DNA of 64,000 nucleotides from Gracilaria gracilis (Eukaryota; Rhodophyta; Florideophyceae; Gracilariales; Gracilariaceae), in assembly GCA_030374805.1 (NCBI GenBank), contig JARGSG010000050.1:1-64000 (forward strand). Direction: 5' to 3'. The notes under the pieces were generated by a model. That model searched no databases. It was not told the DNA's origin and was given only the letters and a program-made list of their open reading frames with translations. Position 1 is the stretch's first letter. Each line of letters starts with the position of its first letter. Both the position numbers and the translations under genes were made by a program. Below, in pieces: positions 46,790 through 57,812 of the stretch.

Positions 46790-46930
46790 TAGCATCGTAT
46801 GCGTGTAAGCAGTGGTAGCTGGAATGGAGCGAATCGAACCCTATACCCCAGGCAACCTGGGCCCATAACATGTGGGAACACAAAGTCACTAAGCCACATT
46901 TCTGGTGTGAACTGTAGGCAGTCTGCAGCT
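46790..46930 (-). repeat. tRNA-like/SINE-like repeat, longer copy
   Basis: On the minus strand an A-box-like TGGCTTAGTGACT, a 4-bp stem with a 7-base loop (CCCA-CATGTTA-TGGG), a long variable-arm-like hairpin (CCCAGG-TTG-CCTGGG) and a B-box-like GGTTCGATTCG follow in tRNA order. Acceptor and T stems do not pair well, so this is not a functional tRNA. A tRNA-derived SINE is the simplest reading. Confidence 0.4.
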
Positions 46931-46960
46931 GTGTCCTGTATATGTACTCCCACACTGAAC

Positions 46961-48384
46961 CCATTTAATATTTTGCTGGTTTTATCTGGTTCAAAGAAGA
47001 ATATGAAATGGGACAGGATTAGTTCAGGACGTGTAATACATATAGAACATGGGTTTGGACGATGACGGTATCCTTCAAATTGCGAGCAGTAGAATTGTGT
47101 AACCCACCCCATCAACGCTCTTGGTGGGTGTGGAAAGCTGTTCCACGTGAGGCCCATCCGCTTCGGGCGGGCCTCTCTACTTCAGCTCTCACTACGTATC
47201 TGCGCAAGCGGGTCCTCTTGAGGCACCCTAACAGTATGAGCTTGGGCGCGCCTCCGCGCTAGAAGCGCGCCCAGGTCAAGAACAACAAATGAACGAGTCC
47301 CAGCAGAAGCTGCGAGGGTCTCGGGGGGAGCCAGCGGAGACCCATAGAAATCTTCTTCATTTTATTTTCCTCTCTCCCGGCCACTTCTTCCAAGTCGGTC
47401 CGACGCTTCTAACTGCGCGCTACTCCCTACTACCGATGGATCCGGCTTCCCCAGTAGGAGTATTGTACCTCCATGATTCCACTCTGAGCTTCCATCGTGG
47501 ACCATCAACAGGGTCAAAAATTACATCATCAAACAGTGTTTCATGTACCGAGCAATTTGTAGCTATTGTAGAACTTAAGCTCTGTCTCGGTCACCGTTTT
47601 ATAGAAACGAATGTCGTCATTTGCTTGTGCTCTTGAGGCGACTACAGGTCTTTTCAGCACTTGAATTGCATTTATGAATCTCGATGGTACGCCCTTCACT
47701 GGTTTGAGAAACTGGTACCGCGTTAAGGATACCGTTTGCACGTATGTGGAACTTTTCTGATCAAGACCGCAGCTGATTATGGGAATCTAGTGGCACGATT
47801 TGGTGGAGAGAGCGGAACGGTCGTAGGTGGTTATGAGTCAGATTGGTTTGGCTCGTGGCGGGTTCTGGGCTCGAAAAGCTGATTAAGTGTGGTAAGTGGG
47901 GGACTCGCTGTTCGCCCACGCTGACCACGGATTTCGGGTAGACCCTAGACCCCAATAACGTTCCAACATTAAGTGTGAACTAAAGGACATTTTTGAGACA
48001 AGAATCACAAAACTATCTTTATCTTTAAAACGAAAGCTCCCCAAAGCTATCTGAGACAAATCTCTGAGAATCAAAACAGTATGTTTGCTCTGTACCAGAA
48101 AAGAAAGCAAACCCAGACTTGAAGAACTCACAACAAACAAAGCTTTATCCTCATCAAGCAAGGTCATTTTCAAAGGTATTCAAAAGTTTGAACAAAACGA
48201 AACCCAAACTAACCAATCACATTTTGACTACTGGCATCGAAAATGTCTCCAGGTGAACTTATTTAGCAATTTCGTTCCCTCCCAACACCACTATGCCATC
48301 GCGAGCTGTGAAAACCGCCCTGCATACCCGCAGTGCTCGGCGCTTAGGCCAAGTCTCGCAAAGACGTTTCCCACGGATATCTCT
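46961..48384. other. Unassigned interval with a small hairpin
   Basis: No gene recognised on either strand. At 47243-47273 a perfect 9-bp stem TGGGCGCGC/GCGCGCCCA encloses a 13-base loop. Confidence 0.35.
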
Positions 48385-49275
48385 CTACGGGCCCAAGGAG
48401 ATAAGATGCCTGAGTTCCGCCAGCGTTTTTTCATCCACTCTTCTCTTTCGAAACACCCCTGCAGTCCTTTGGTGGTCCCCCGGTCGGAATGCCAGGACTA
48501 AACGCGATGCTGCTTTCTCTTCCCGACGACGCTCGCCCTCTTTAAGTGCTTCAAGAACCACATCAGCAGTTAGGTGCGCACCGCTCGTGGTGTTGATGTG
48601 AATGGTACCGACTTCCTGAACATTCGCGTAGTGGAAAAGCATGCATGAAGGGGCGCTGGAACTCTCAACAAGTGCCTTCACCGTTATTCTGTCCTCTGTC
48701 CTTAATGCCCTTTCCAATATTTGGTCTATAGAAGCACCTTGAAAATCCGGTATCTAGGCTCCCGTCCCGCGAAAGCCTCCAATAATATTGCGTCTTGTTA
48801 TGGATTCGTCATAAGCGTTCATGATGCAGACGGATACGTCAAAAGCATCGAGAACTGTGCTCTCTCGTGCCATCGTGTGCAACTCTCGCTGTATGTAAGA
48901 CTTGAAGGGCGAGAAAACGCCGTCATCTGGAGGTTGCAACACATAAGAAGTGTGCGCAGGCAGACCAATCACAAATATGCGGTTCTTTTTCAGGAGAAGA
49001 ATTGTCTCGACCAGTATATGCGCTGCGTAGCCATCAAACACTAATATACTATTCCTGTTTTTCTTGCGCAGCTCTTCCGTTTCTTAAAAAAAGTTCTTTG
49101 TCCAATCAAAGAAAATGGCACTATTAACTCCAGCTGGCTTTCTATGGTATAAATAACAAGGGGGGATGGGCGTGGATTGTATCATACCTTTCATTGACAC
49201 GGCGAACTCTTGGCTCCTTCCCAGGGAAAACAACGATTAGCTTGTAATTCGCACTACCAGCATCAACCACCAGGA
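48385..49275 (-). pseudogene. Second pogo/Tigger-like transposase remnant
   Basis: Read on the minus strand: KLIVVFPGKEPRVRRVNE (about 49180-49240), a probable 41-nt intron (GTATGATACA to TTTATAG, about 49181-49141), then KPAGVNSAIFFDWTKNFF, a TAA near 49085, and the catalytic region ILVFDGYAAHI (D2) and YVLQPPDDGVFSPFK (D3). A frameshift near 48750 leads into a C-terminal frame (48385-48717). It differs in sequence from the copy at 36312-37714. The 5' end is cut off near 49275 by an unrelated repeat fragment. Confidence 0.65.
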
Positions 49276-49430
49276 CGGAGATACCAGATATGCGGCTGTG
49301 GAGGAAGGAGGAGGGTGAATAAAAGTATTTTTCAGAAAGTACGAAGAAGATTAGGAAGGAGAAGGGGGTGGTGGTGATGGGGGCGGAGGGAGTAGAGGAC
49401 CGGAGAGAAGGTTTGTGGCACGTGGAGCGG
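49262..49430 (+). repeat. Fragment of the SANT-like repeat gene (third copy)
   Basis: Translates as EIPDMRLWRKEEGE, then a stop, KYFSESTKKIRKEKGVVVMG, matching the genes at 53129-54100 (minus) and 61990-62929 (plus). It joins the cut-off pogo remnant on one side and repeat P on the other. Confidence 0.6.
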
Positions 49431-49975
49431 GTGCTCGTACCGTGCAACCGGATCGATGGCCATGCGCGCCAGCGGCGGCAATGGGCAGCGCGATGGAGCG
49501 AGCTAGAACGTCGGTAACGTCTGCATGCTACAGGGGGCCTTGAAAGATCGCTGCAACACCATGCGTAGCATGGCGGCGGCGATGAATCCATCGAACGGAG
49601 CGCCGACGGCACAGAGACACCCCACTGCGCCTGAAGTGGCGCTGCCGAATAGAAGGCGCAACGCTTGGGCTCGATGGGAGTGCAAAGAACGGCGCTGAAC
49701 GACTCTAGCGAGTACGGTGGCGAGCGCTGTAACGACGAAGTCGGCTCCTGGGTCATCGCAGTTGGCGGACGCGGCGGCGCGGCGTCGTGGAGACGGCGGG
49801 ATAGCGGCGGTGAAGAGAAAGGTGCTTCTCGCCTACCTGCCCCGCTATCCATGAGGAAAGAATTGTATCAATAAAAGCGGTGAACCAAGCACCAGTGTTG
49901 CAATGACCTCAACTCCTATCAGGTTTTCCTGCGAGATGTCTTCATCTCGCATTGTCGACGCGTAATGATCGAGAA
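49431..49975 (-). repeat. Inverted repeat pair, copy P
   Basis: About 540 bp that recur inverted at 54800-55350. The pair is highly similar, including GGAAAACCTGATAGG, TTTATTGATACAA and CTCCACGACGCCGCGCCGC. One frame reads GADFVVTALATVLARVV and RLLFGSATSGAVGCLCAVGA, hydrophobic and protein-like, preceded by another hydrophobic segment (LIGVEVIATLVLGSPLLLIQ). I recognise no family. A plausible membrane-protein gene fragment, now non-coding. Confidence 0.55.
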
Positions 49976-50430
49976 TTGCGAAGCATACTGTGACAAGCTC
50001 CTCTCCAGAGCCAAACAGTTTCCCAAGCCTCATATCGCAGCTTGTGGGTGCCGGTGACGTAGACCCCGATGCACTATGTCGACTCATTTTATGCACGCAC
50101 GGGAAGGGCGTGTGTTGATGGGTTAGGATTCGAATTTTTGGAGCGGACGGGAGATGGCAGCGGACGGGATACGGCAGCACACGGGAGTCTGCAGTGGGCG
50201 GGAGATAAATGCTGACCACAAAATTGGAGTGCACGGGAGAAGAGAGTGAGCGGGAGAGGATAGCAACTATAAAGCACGAAACAGGTTGTCTCAACACGAC
50301 AGGGAGATGTGCACGATGCCTTAGATGCACGTGAAGCCGTAAAGAGGTGTCAGGGAAAGCGTGGAAACTCGAGGGTTACGGAACTTGGTGAATGAAAACA
50401 TATAAGCGAGGTTATAAGAAACGGCTGGTA

Positions 50431-50504
50431 GAACAGCGGACCGGGGTGGCGTCGCGCTTCATCAGTGTACTGATGAAGCGCCACGACCCCCCGGTCCGCT
50501 GTCC
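50431..50504. repeat. Foldback (MITE-like) element 1
   Basis: Nearly perfect 74-bp palindrome: arms start ACAGCGGACCGGGG and meet at CTTCATCAG-TGTA-CTGATGAAG. The same arms occur at 50546-50619 and 51255-51346. Confidence 0.7.
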
Positions 50505-50545
50505 CAAAAAATATTCTATTTTCTCTGTTTTTCAACGACAGCCTT

Positions 50546-50619
50546 GGACAGCAAACCAGGGTGTCGTCTCGCTTCATCGGTGCACCACTGAAGCGACACG
50601 TCACCCCCGGTCCGCTGTC
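50546..50619. repeat. Foldback (MITE-like) element 2
   Basis: Left arm GGACAGCAAACCAGGGTGTC, right arm ending CCCCCGGTCCGCTGTC, centre CTTCATCGGTGCACCACTGA. Less perfect than element 1. Confidence 0.7.
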
Positions 50620-50883
50620 ACAAAAACTATTTTTGAATTTTTGGGAAACGAGCCGCTGGAAAAAGATGATGTTTCATATTTTCAACATTTTCATCCGAGC
50701 CACCTCAACCACACGTGTGGCGCTGTATAAAAGCCGTCCCCCCTCTCCTCCCAACCCCTTTCACGCCCTAACTTCCTGGTCACACCTTCTACCGGTATAT
50801 ATTCGTCTTCTTCCAAAACCTAAATTATGTCTCGGTTACGGAAATAGAACGATGTATCTCCGTAGAAGGTGGAACATCCTCAA

Positions 50884-51127
50884 GCTTTGTAGCTAGAAAT
50901 AGGATATTCGTTATATGAGATGAAATTATTACAAATTTTCTCTTAATCTTGTGTAAAGGATGTCCTATTCCTATTCTGCTTGCGGAGGTTTTCGCACACC
51001 CTCACGCTTTGGAGCGAGAAATAAGACATCCGTTAGATGAGATGAAATTAATACATCTTCTATTTTTATAACATAGAACTTTTGTCCTAATCCTCTAGTG
51101 CTTGCGGAGGTTCTCTTATTCTGTCAC
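50884..51127. repeat. Tandem duplication of a 122-bp unit
   Basis: Two diverged units (50884-51005 and 51006-51127) share GCTTTGNAGC, GAGATGAAATTA and GTGCTTGCGGAGGTT-like blocks. Confidence 0.65.
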
Positions 51128-51254
51128 AACCATTTGGCGAAGAATAAGATACCCATAGTAAAAAGTATTGCAGAGAGTGAGGGTACGAAGTAGTTTAAGT
51201 TGCGATCCGTGTTCTTTTCACGATGGGACAGCCGATCGGCACTCATGGCGCATT

Positions 51255-51346
51255 GGGACAGCAAACCAGGGTTTTGTGGAGCTTCATCGGTGCACCGATG
51301 AAACGGTGCGCCCATGAAGCGCCAGTACACCCCGGTCCGTTGTCCC
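51255..51346. repeat. Foldback (MITE-like) element 3
   Basis: Ends GGGACAGCAAACCAGGG and ACCCCGGTCCGTTGTCCC. The centre carries CATCGGTGCACCGATG plus an extra partial arm (CATGAAGCGCCAGTAC), suggesting a small internal duplication. Confidence 0.7.
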
Positions 51347-51876
51347 AGAGTGAAATTAGTCCGCCATAAATTTTATTTATTTTTTTATTGGTCAAACATG
51401 GTTGTACAAGTGTACTATAGATGTAAGTAGCCTGATTTAGCTTTGTACAGGTCCCTCGAGTATGCAATAAATTTTATATAGGCACAGTGTATAGTTGAAA
51501 CTAATATTGAGCGGACGCATATCCGTGATGAAGTAGAAGGAAAGGAACGGGAGTGAAAGTTACAACTAGCTAATCGATCTCGCGAGCGTTCTCGACGGTG
51601 GTAAACAACCTTTCCGATTCTATCACACGCGTGTAGCCGCGGTGCTGCCTCGAAAGCATAAAAGGTGGGGGGATTCAAGACTACCGAACCCAAGTACAGG
51701 GGTGTCAGAAATGCCTCCCCTATCACGATGGAGAGGGGGGGCAAAAAGCATTATACCGCCAATGCAACCAGCCCAAGCAATGACGAAGAAGCCTTAGCCC
51801 GCTGCTGCGCCAGTACTGAAAGACGGTGATGCACTGTACTTTTTGTAACGGTTAGAAGAAAAAGAGCAGGGAGAAA
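51347..51876. other. Unassigned interval
   Basis: No gene supported. Confidence 0.35.
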
Positions 51877-52890
51877 GTGGAAATCGCCGAGGAGAGATGT
51901 ATGGGGCCCGCCGGCGGTCCCGGGAAGACTCTTTGCCGTTCGCTCCGCATGCATCTTCTAAGCGCGATTTCCCTAGAAGTTGAAGACTTGGTTGTGATCT
52001 GGAGAACGAAGATTATAATTCATGGAAGCGCGAAGTACCCATACCATTTTCAAGGTCCTGAAGATCCACCAAGTACGCTGAGCGAGTTGTTTTCGGCGTG
52101 GTTGTGTGCGTGGGATACGTCGATGATGGCTTCAATCAAGATTTGGCAAAGTTATACTCCAGAGTCAGGGACTGGGAAGTGTTGCACATCTCAGAATGAG
52201 AGATTGGTTGCTCTGGAGGTTGAGAAACCTGCTGAGGAAGCTTCCAAAATTCCGGGAAAGTCTTCTCAAGGGATGAAGAAGCCCGTGGGAGCGAGCGTCA
52301 GCATCATAGAAGACACTGAGGTTGATATTTTGGAGGTATCTCACACGAGTAAAGCTCCGCTTGCTCACCTGGGGGAGGACTTGTTCGATGAAGGAGACCG
52401 TGTTCTTTCGGAGGGCATAGACAACACCCTGCCTCTCAAGAAGATTTCCGTCTCTGACAATGTTCAGCACAGGTTGGCGGTAGATATCGAGATGATTTAA
52501 ATCCCGAAGAAGACAGTCCCAAGTGTGAATCTGATACACAAGGAGGCGACGATGATGAAATGTCGCAACTTTGGGATGCCTTTCTCTGCAGGTTCGATTG
52601 CTGCGGCATTTTTGGGGGAGTATGATATGAATGAAATAGTTTTTGATAGGAGAATTATTGTGCCCGTAACCCTCATAGACGGGTATCGCCGAATTCTTGT
52701 GCTATGAGACTTGCATGGGGAAGACGTGAAATTGGTGGATATAGTCCGTTTTCTGGATGTTGTGGTGTGGGGAAGAAAGGATGGAAAAGCCATCACAATG
52801 AACGGGGTATTAGGACTCAGCAATCTCCTGAACTAGATGAGTTCGAATGTGCTGAAGATCTTCGGTGTTCTTGGAATGCTAGTTTAGTGT
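51877..52890 (+). pseudogene. Unrecognised degenerate reading frame
   Basis: A 207-codon open frame (51877-52500) with SLEVEDLVVIWRTKI, YHFQGPEDPPSTLSELFSAW and EDTEVDILEV continues in the same frame through TAA (52498-52500), TGA (52705-52707) and TAG (about 52837) as protein-like text (AGSIAAAFLGEYDMNEIVF, VKLVDIVRFLDVVVWG). I do not recognise the family. A run of stops without frameshifts suggests a once-real coding sequence. It runs up to the left edge of the inverted repeat R/S. Confidence 0.4.
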
Positions 52891-54110
52891 GCTAGATCTC
52901 TAAATGTGAAAATAAAAGTCCGAAAAAACTGGCATTTTTGCGGTTTGTGCTAGTTGGCTAGGCCAAAAGTTTTTTGGAAATTACGTTTCCATACAGTGCA
53001 GTTCAAAATTCACCTATTGGTGTTGAAGGCTAGTTTGCAGTTCCTCTGCCACCGCTAGTAACTTCTTTCATTCCTCACACTCGTCAAAAACAATCTAAAA
53101 AATTTACGAACCCACCACTAGCACTCCATCATTCCAACCCTGTATTCGGATCCTGAGTCTCAGTTTCTCTAAATATCAAGTTGAAGAACTGCAACGGAAC
53201 ATTCTCTCCATTCTCGTACACCCTCTTAGCCCCAAACCGGTTCTCAACCTCTCCGAGCCTCTTCTTCTCCTGCTCCTCCAGTATGCGCTCCGCCGTTTGC
53301 ACAGCTGCTGCCGCACTGCCAAACCCAATAGTTGACCTCTACTCGGCAGCTGGCGTGGCACACACCTCCCCATCCTTGTCCACCATCACCTCACCCTTTC
53401 ACCTCTTCCACAGCCGACCTCCCCCAACCTCCCCTCCATCCCCTTGTCCGCTCTTCCGCATCACACACCCACGCCCACCACGACAGCCTAGCGTCACCGG
53501 TGACCCTTTCTCTCTTCTTTCCTCCCTCCCAACGCCTCCTTCCCTCACCAGCTCCTCCTCCTCCAACAACAATTGGCGGGCCTTCTCCACCTGTCGCACT
53601 TGCGCCTCCTACACCCCCACATCACCCCTCAGCACCCTATTATTCCTTCTCAGCCTCACTATCTCCCTCCCAAAGCACTGTATCATCCCATTCCCATGCC
53701 GCCCAGTTCCCACTCCAGCCAAATTCATCTTTTTCCGAATCGTCGAAATCAAATCCATTGGCGCCCCAATCTCCGACACACTCAGCACCGCTTCTCCCAT
53801 CTCGCCCACCATCTCAGAAATACAGTCGTCTAAATGCTCCTTCAGACCTCCTCTAAGCTTCCTCAACCGCTCCTACATCTCTTCCACAAATCATCCCTCC
53901 GGTCCACCATTCCCTCCACCCCCATCACCACCACCCCCTTCTCCTTCCTAATGTTCTTCCTACTCTCTGAAAGATACTTGTATTCACCCTTTTCCTTCCT
54001 CCACAGCAGCATATCTGGTACCTCCGTCCTGTGGCGCAGAGCCACTAGCTTCTCTTCCTACTGGCACCAATTCGATATCGCAAATATTGACGGCGTCCAG
54101 CAATAAGCAT
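52866..54110. repeat. Inverted repeat arm R (pairs with 61950-63190)
   Basis: About 1.2 kb matching 61950-63190 in inverted orientation, including the non-coding tail with several CTAGTT/AACTAG words. The arms differ by many substitutions, so this looks like two old copies of one element rather than a maintained terminal repeat. Confidence 0.6.
53129..54100 (-). pseudogene. SANT/trihelix-like repeat gene, copy R
   Basis: Minus strand: EEKLVALRHRTEVPDMLLW, RKEKGEYKYLSESRKNIRKEKG (a compact basic helical domain of Myb/trihelix type), a frameshift near 53870, then LDDCISEMVGEMGEAVLSV, GAPMDLISTIRKKMNL, and a leucine-rich coiled coil (IVRLRRNNRVLRG). The C-terminus is FGAKRVYENGENVPLQFFNL with the stop at 53131-53129. 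Copy S (61990-62929, plus) has the same blocks, so both derive from one repeated gene. Stops and shifts make copy R non-functional. I cannot name the family. Confidence 0.55.
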
Positions 54111-54799
54111 GATAACAGCAAACGAGATGTACTCAATACCTCCCAAGGTTCTCAAAACTGTGAAAAGCCGTGCAACTGTCGGTCAACCATCCGCTTGCAG
54201 TGCACGACCAGTTTTACACAATTCTTTCCTACGCCCATTCCCAGCCAACTAAATGTTTTCCGAGAAATTTCGAAACTTTTCTCCTTTCGTTCAGTACCAT
54301 TGCCAAGTAGAGCCCACGTGTCCCCAAAACTACTTCAAATTCTCAATGTCCATGCCTTGTCTAACCCCATCTCTCTCATAAACACAATCTTAAACCTTAT
54401 CTCCGGTGATGCCTTTAGACCCTTTTCTTCAATTATTCATTCATAAAACTGTTCTTCTCTCTTAGAGGTTGAACAGAAATGTTGTACTGTAAAGGGGTCT
54501 ATTCTCTTTCAGACATTCGTAAGAATGCTTTTCATTTGTTACAGTGAAGCACTTCCTTTATCCTTGAGAATAGTTTAGTAGTCAATACAATCTTATCGAT
54601 TAAGAAAACACGAATTGCCTTGATTAAAGTCGTTTTTATAAGTAGCAGGTTCTACTTATAACCTATATAATTTTTCTGCTGGTCATGCTTAATTGATATT
54701 ACTCAGTTGAGGAATACCACGTAAGAATTCCTGGTAGTAGATGTTCAGTATTCTTGTCAATCTCAGCACCCTGGTAGTACCTATGTTCTCCCACATTTT
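54111..54799. other. Unassigned interval
   Basis: No gene supported. Confidence 0.35.
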
Positions 54800-55350
54800 G
54801 TATGAAGTATATGCAATTAGATGAGGGGCACACTGAAGATCATCATTGCGCGGAAAACCTGATAGGCATTGAGTTGAATGCAACACTGGTGCTTGGCTCA
54901 CCCCTTTTATTGATACAACTCTTTCCTCATGGATAGCGGGGCAAGTGGGCGAAAAGCACCTTACTCTTCACCGCCGCCATCCCGCCGTCTCCACGACGCC
55001 GCGCCGCCGCGTCCGCCAAATGCGATGACCTAGGCGCCGATTTCGTCGTCACAGCGCTCGCCACCGTACTCGCTAGAGTCGTTCGCCGCCGTTCGTTTCA
55101 TTCCCGTCGAGCTCAAGCGTTGCGCCGTCTCTTTGGCAGCGCCACTGCAGGCGCAGCCGGGTGTCTCTGTGCCGTCGCGGCTCCGTTCGATGGACTCATC
55201 TCCGCCACCGGGCTACGCCTGGTGTAGCAGCGATCTTCCAGAGCCCCCAGCGGCATGCAGACGTTAACGACGTTCTAGCTCGCTCCATCGCGCTGCCCAT
55301 TGCCGCCGCCGGCGCGCATGGCCATCGATCCGGTTGCACGGTACGAGCAC
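54800..55350 (+). repeat. Inverted repeat pair, copy Q
   Basis: Inverted copy of 49431-49975. The frame corresponding to copy P reads GADFVVTALATVLARVVRRR, then AGAAGCLCAVAAPFDGLIS, before a TAG. Upstream ENLIGIELNATLVLGSPLLL ends at a TAG shared with copy P. Confidence 0.55.
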
Positions 55351-55559
55351 AGGCTCCACGAGCCCCTATCACAGCTCCTGGCAGACGGCGGGCGCCATCG
55401 TCACCGCGCGCCGTGCATGCCGCAGCCACATATACATGCCGTACGTGCTCAGTTTCGCAGGACGCGCGCTCGCTACCGCCACCACATTTTGATGTGTATC
55501 ATCTTCTGAAGCACGCCGCTACATATCATGCCGCTGCAGCCATATGGGCTGCTTTCTCA

Positions 55560-56320
55560 TAGATTTCGATGGCGAGAAGGATGGAGCTCTTGAGTCCCAA
55601 GATAGGGAAGTGGACGGCATTGAAGAAACGACGAGACTTGGGGGAACGAATTATGATGGAAAGGGCCTTTGACTTGAGTCTTCGATGTCTACGTGGTTGA
55701 TGAGCTTTGTAATGCCGAAGAGAAAGTTATAGAGTGGGTAGAAGGTGAAGATGTTGTAAGGGAAGCGGGAGAGGTGATGTTGAAGAGAGGGTAGGACTCA
55801 AAGATGTACCATTTTTTTACCAGAGAAAGGGATTGCAGAGCTTCAAGGGCCTGTTCCTTAGTGTTACGGACGATTCTGAGCTTCCTTGCAAGGAGGCCTT
55901 TCTCGGAATATTGGAGGAGGGCTGAGTGTGATTTACGCGCGGTGAAGGTCTGGGTCTGGGATCGAAGGGCGGGGGATGAGATATGTAAATGGGGATTGGA
56001 ACCGATGCGGTACATCTATGGCATGGACACTTGGGGCGGGTGACATGGGAGATGCCAAGAATATCCTTCGCTCCATGGATCTCGGCACAGTAGGCTGCGG
56101 TAATTTTGTGACAGTTTCGGAGAAAGCAATGAGCGTCACGAAGGGGGAAGCCGCGGAGGTCGGAGGTGAGAAGAGGGTCCAGGGGATAAGAGATGGTATG
56201 CTGGATGAGTTTCATTTTGGTAGGGCGAGATATACCAGATAAGATTTGGGAGATGCTATCGTGGTGTTGACAAGGGGTCGCTGGATTGAAAAATGTGCGC
56301 AAGTAGCCGAGCAAGTTCAG
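55560..56320 (-). pseudogene. Possible CACTA/KDZ-type transposase fragment
   Basis: Minus strand text resembling the Tnp2/KDZ core: LTSDLRGFPLRDAHCFL, AAYCAEIHGAKDILGISHV, then a CPCHRC metal-binding-like motif (about 56020-56200). A shifted frame follows with YPLYNFLFGITKLIN (compare the PMHNLFLG-type box). The sequence is heavily decayed and the assignment rests on short motif likeness. Confidence 0.3.
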
Positions 56321-57594
56321 GTTGTCAGTGATATATTTGCAACGGGAGGAATCGGAGAAGTTGCGAAGGGTGATGTGAAGGTGGTGCTAGATGATGGAAG
56401 AAGATTTTGGGGGGTGGAGAACTTGTCGGAATACACTTGGACGAGGCCGATGTAGGAATCCCTACCGGTGGTGTTGGGAGAGTGCTAGATGTACGAGTCA
56501 TCGACGGACTGCATAATTTCGTGCTTGAAAGCTGGGACCGCTTCTGTTCAAGAGAGGGAGCCATGGGGTGAGCGGAAGCGGGAGATCAAGAAGAGGTGGC
56601 GTAAGAGATGGTGGAAGAAGGTTTTGTACAGGTGAGTGAGTTTTAATTGTTGCTTAAGGACTTGGGTTGCATCCCTTCTGAAGATGATGGCAGTGAAGAG
56701 GTATCGGGGGTCGCGGAGTGTGGTGGGGGTAGAACCAATGATGCTAATTCGGTGTTGGAAGAGGTCTATTTCAAACTAGAGTCACTGGGTAGCAGAAGAG
56801 ACGGCGTTGTGAAAGGCGAATTTTGAGAACTTGTGGTCGTGGAGGACAGAGCTGAGTTTGTCTGCCTTGCGGGGTCCACGTTTGGAGGCGACGGAAAAGA
56901 TTTAGAGGACCAGGCGTTCAAGGTGGTGGTTGTTAAAAAGAGAGGAACAGGGGGGCAATGGAACAGGGGGGCGGGGAGAGAGAGCAGATGGAGATGCTGA
57001 AGATGTAGTAGGCCTTTTGGGTGCGAAAGATGGAGAGCTATTGCTGGTGGTAGGATTCATCGTCAGCGATGGAGATGTTGTCGGAAAATCGATTGAAGGG
57101 ATAGGATGAAGGTGGTGATGGTAGTTAAAGGTTGGCCTTGTGACGCTTTGTGCGTTGGAGAAGCTGAAGAGTAAACCGGCTGGGGTTGCAAAACGATTCT
57201 CGTCGGTGAGACGTCAGGGGCACCTTCTTTCGTGCCTTTGAATGGCAGAAATGATGCGAAAGAGAAGAAATTGTCCTCAAAGCAGCAATTAGGCATGCCG
57301 GGGAGTGTTGTGAGCTGTTGGCGGAGAGGAGAGGTACCTAATAGGAAGCATAATATAGCAAAAGATTTCTGGACCGGAATGGGGGAGAAGGTCGCAAGTG
57401 GTGCGAAGGTGTATCAATAGTGACAGAGTAAATGGCTGATATGAGGCGTGTTCAATAGATGGGGTAAATTCCTATAGAGAGTTCCTATTTCATGGGTTTG
57501 TATTCTTCTAATCGTATTACCAAGCAGTTTTCTATCTATATGTATCCCTATTCGACGCCGTATAGTTCTAAGTATGTGCCACTTACACACTTAC
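56321..57594. other. Unassigned, possibly decayed transposase sequence
   Basis: Open frames on both strands, none with clear motifs. Purine-rich on the plus strand. Confidence 0.3.
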
Positions 57595-57812
57595 ACTGCG
57601 TTTGAAAACTAGCATGAATGGAAGTAACATGCTAGTGTTCTTCCATCCAAACTAGCTATGATAGAAATAATCGTGAATGGTTCTTTCTACACAAACTAGC
57701 ACAAATAGAAATGTGGAAATATTTTCGGAAATTAGGCACATCCGAATTTGGATAAATTCACCGTTTTCTCGATCTTTTTAATTCAGTCATTTTTGACACC
57801 AAAACTAGCATT

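Noticed and set aside
46790-46930. Functional tRNA gene
   Set aside because: A- and B-box-like words and a hairpin are present, but acceptor and T stems do not pair; treated as a SINE-like repeat.
49142-49852. 236-codon minus-strand frame
   Set aside because: Joins repeat P, a SANT-like fragment read backwards and part of the pogo remnant; an accidental fusion rather than a gene.
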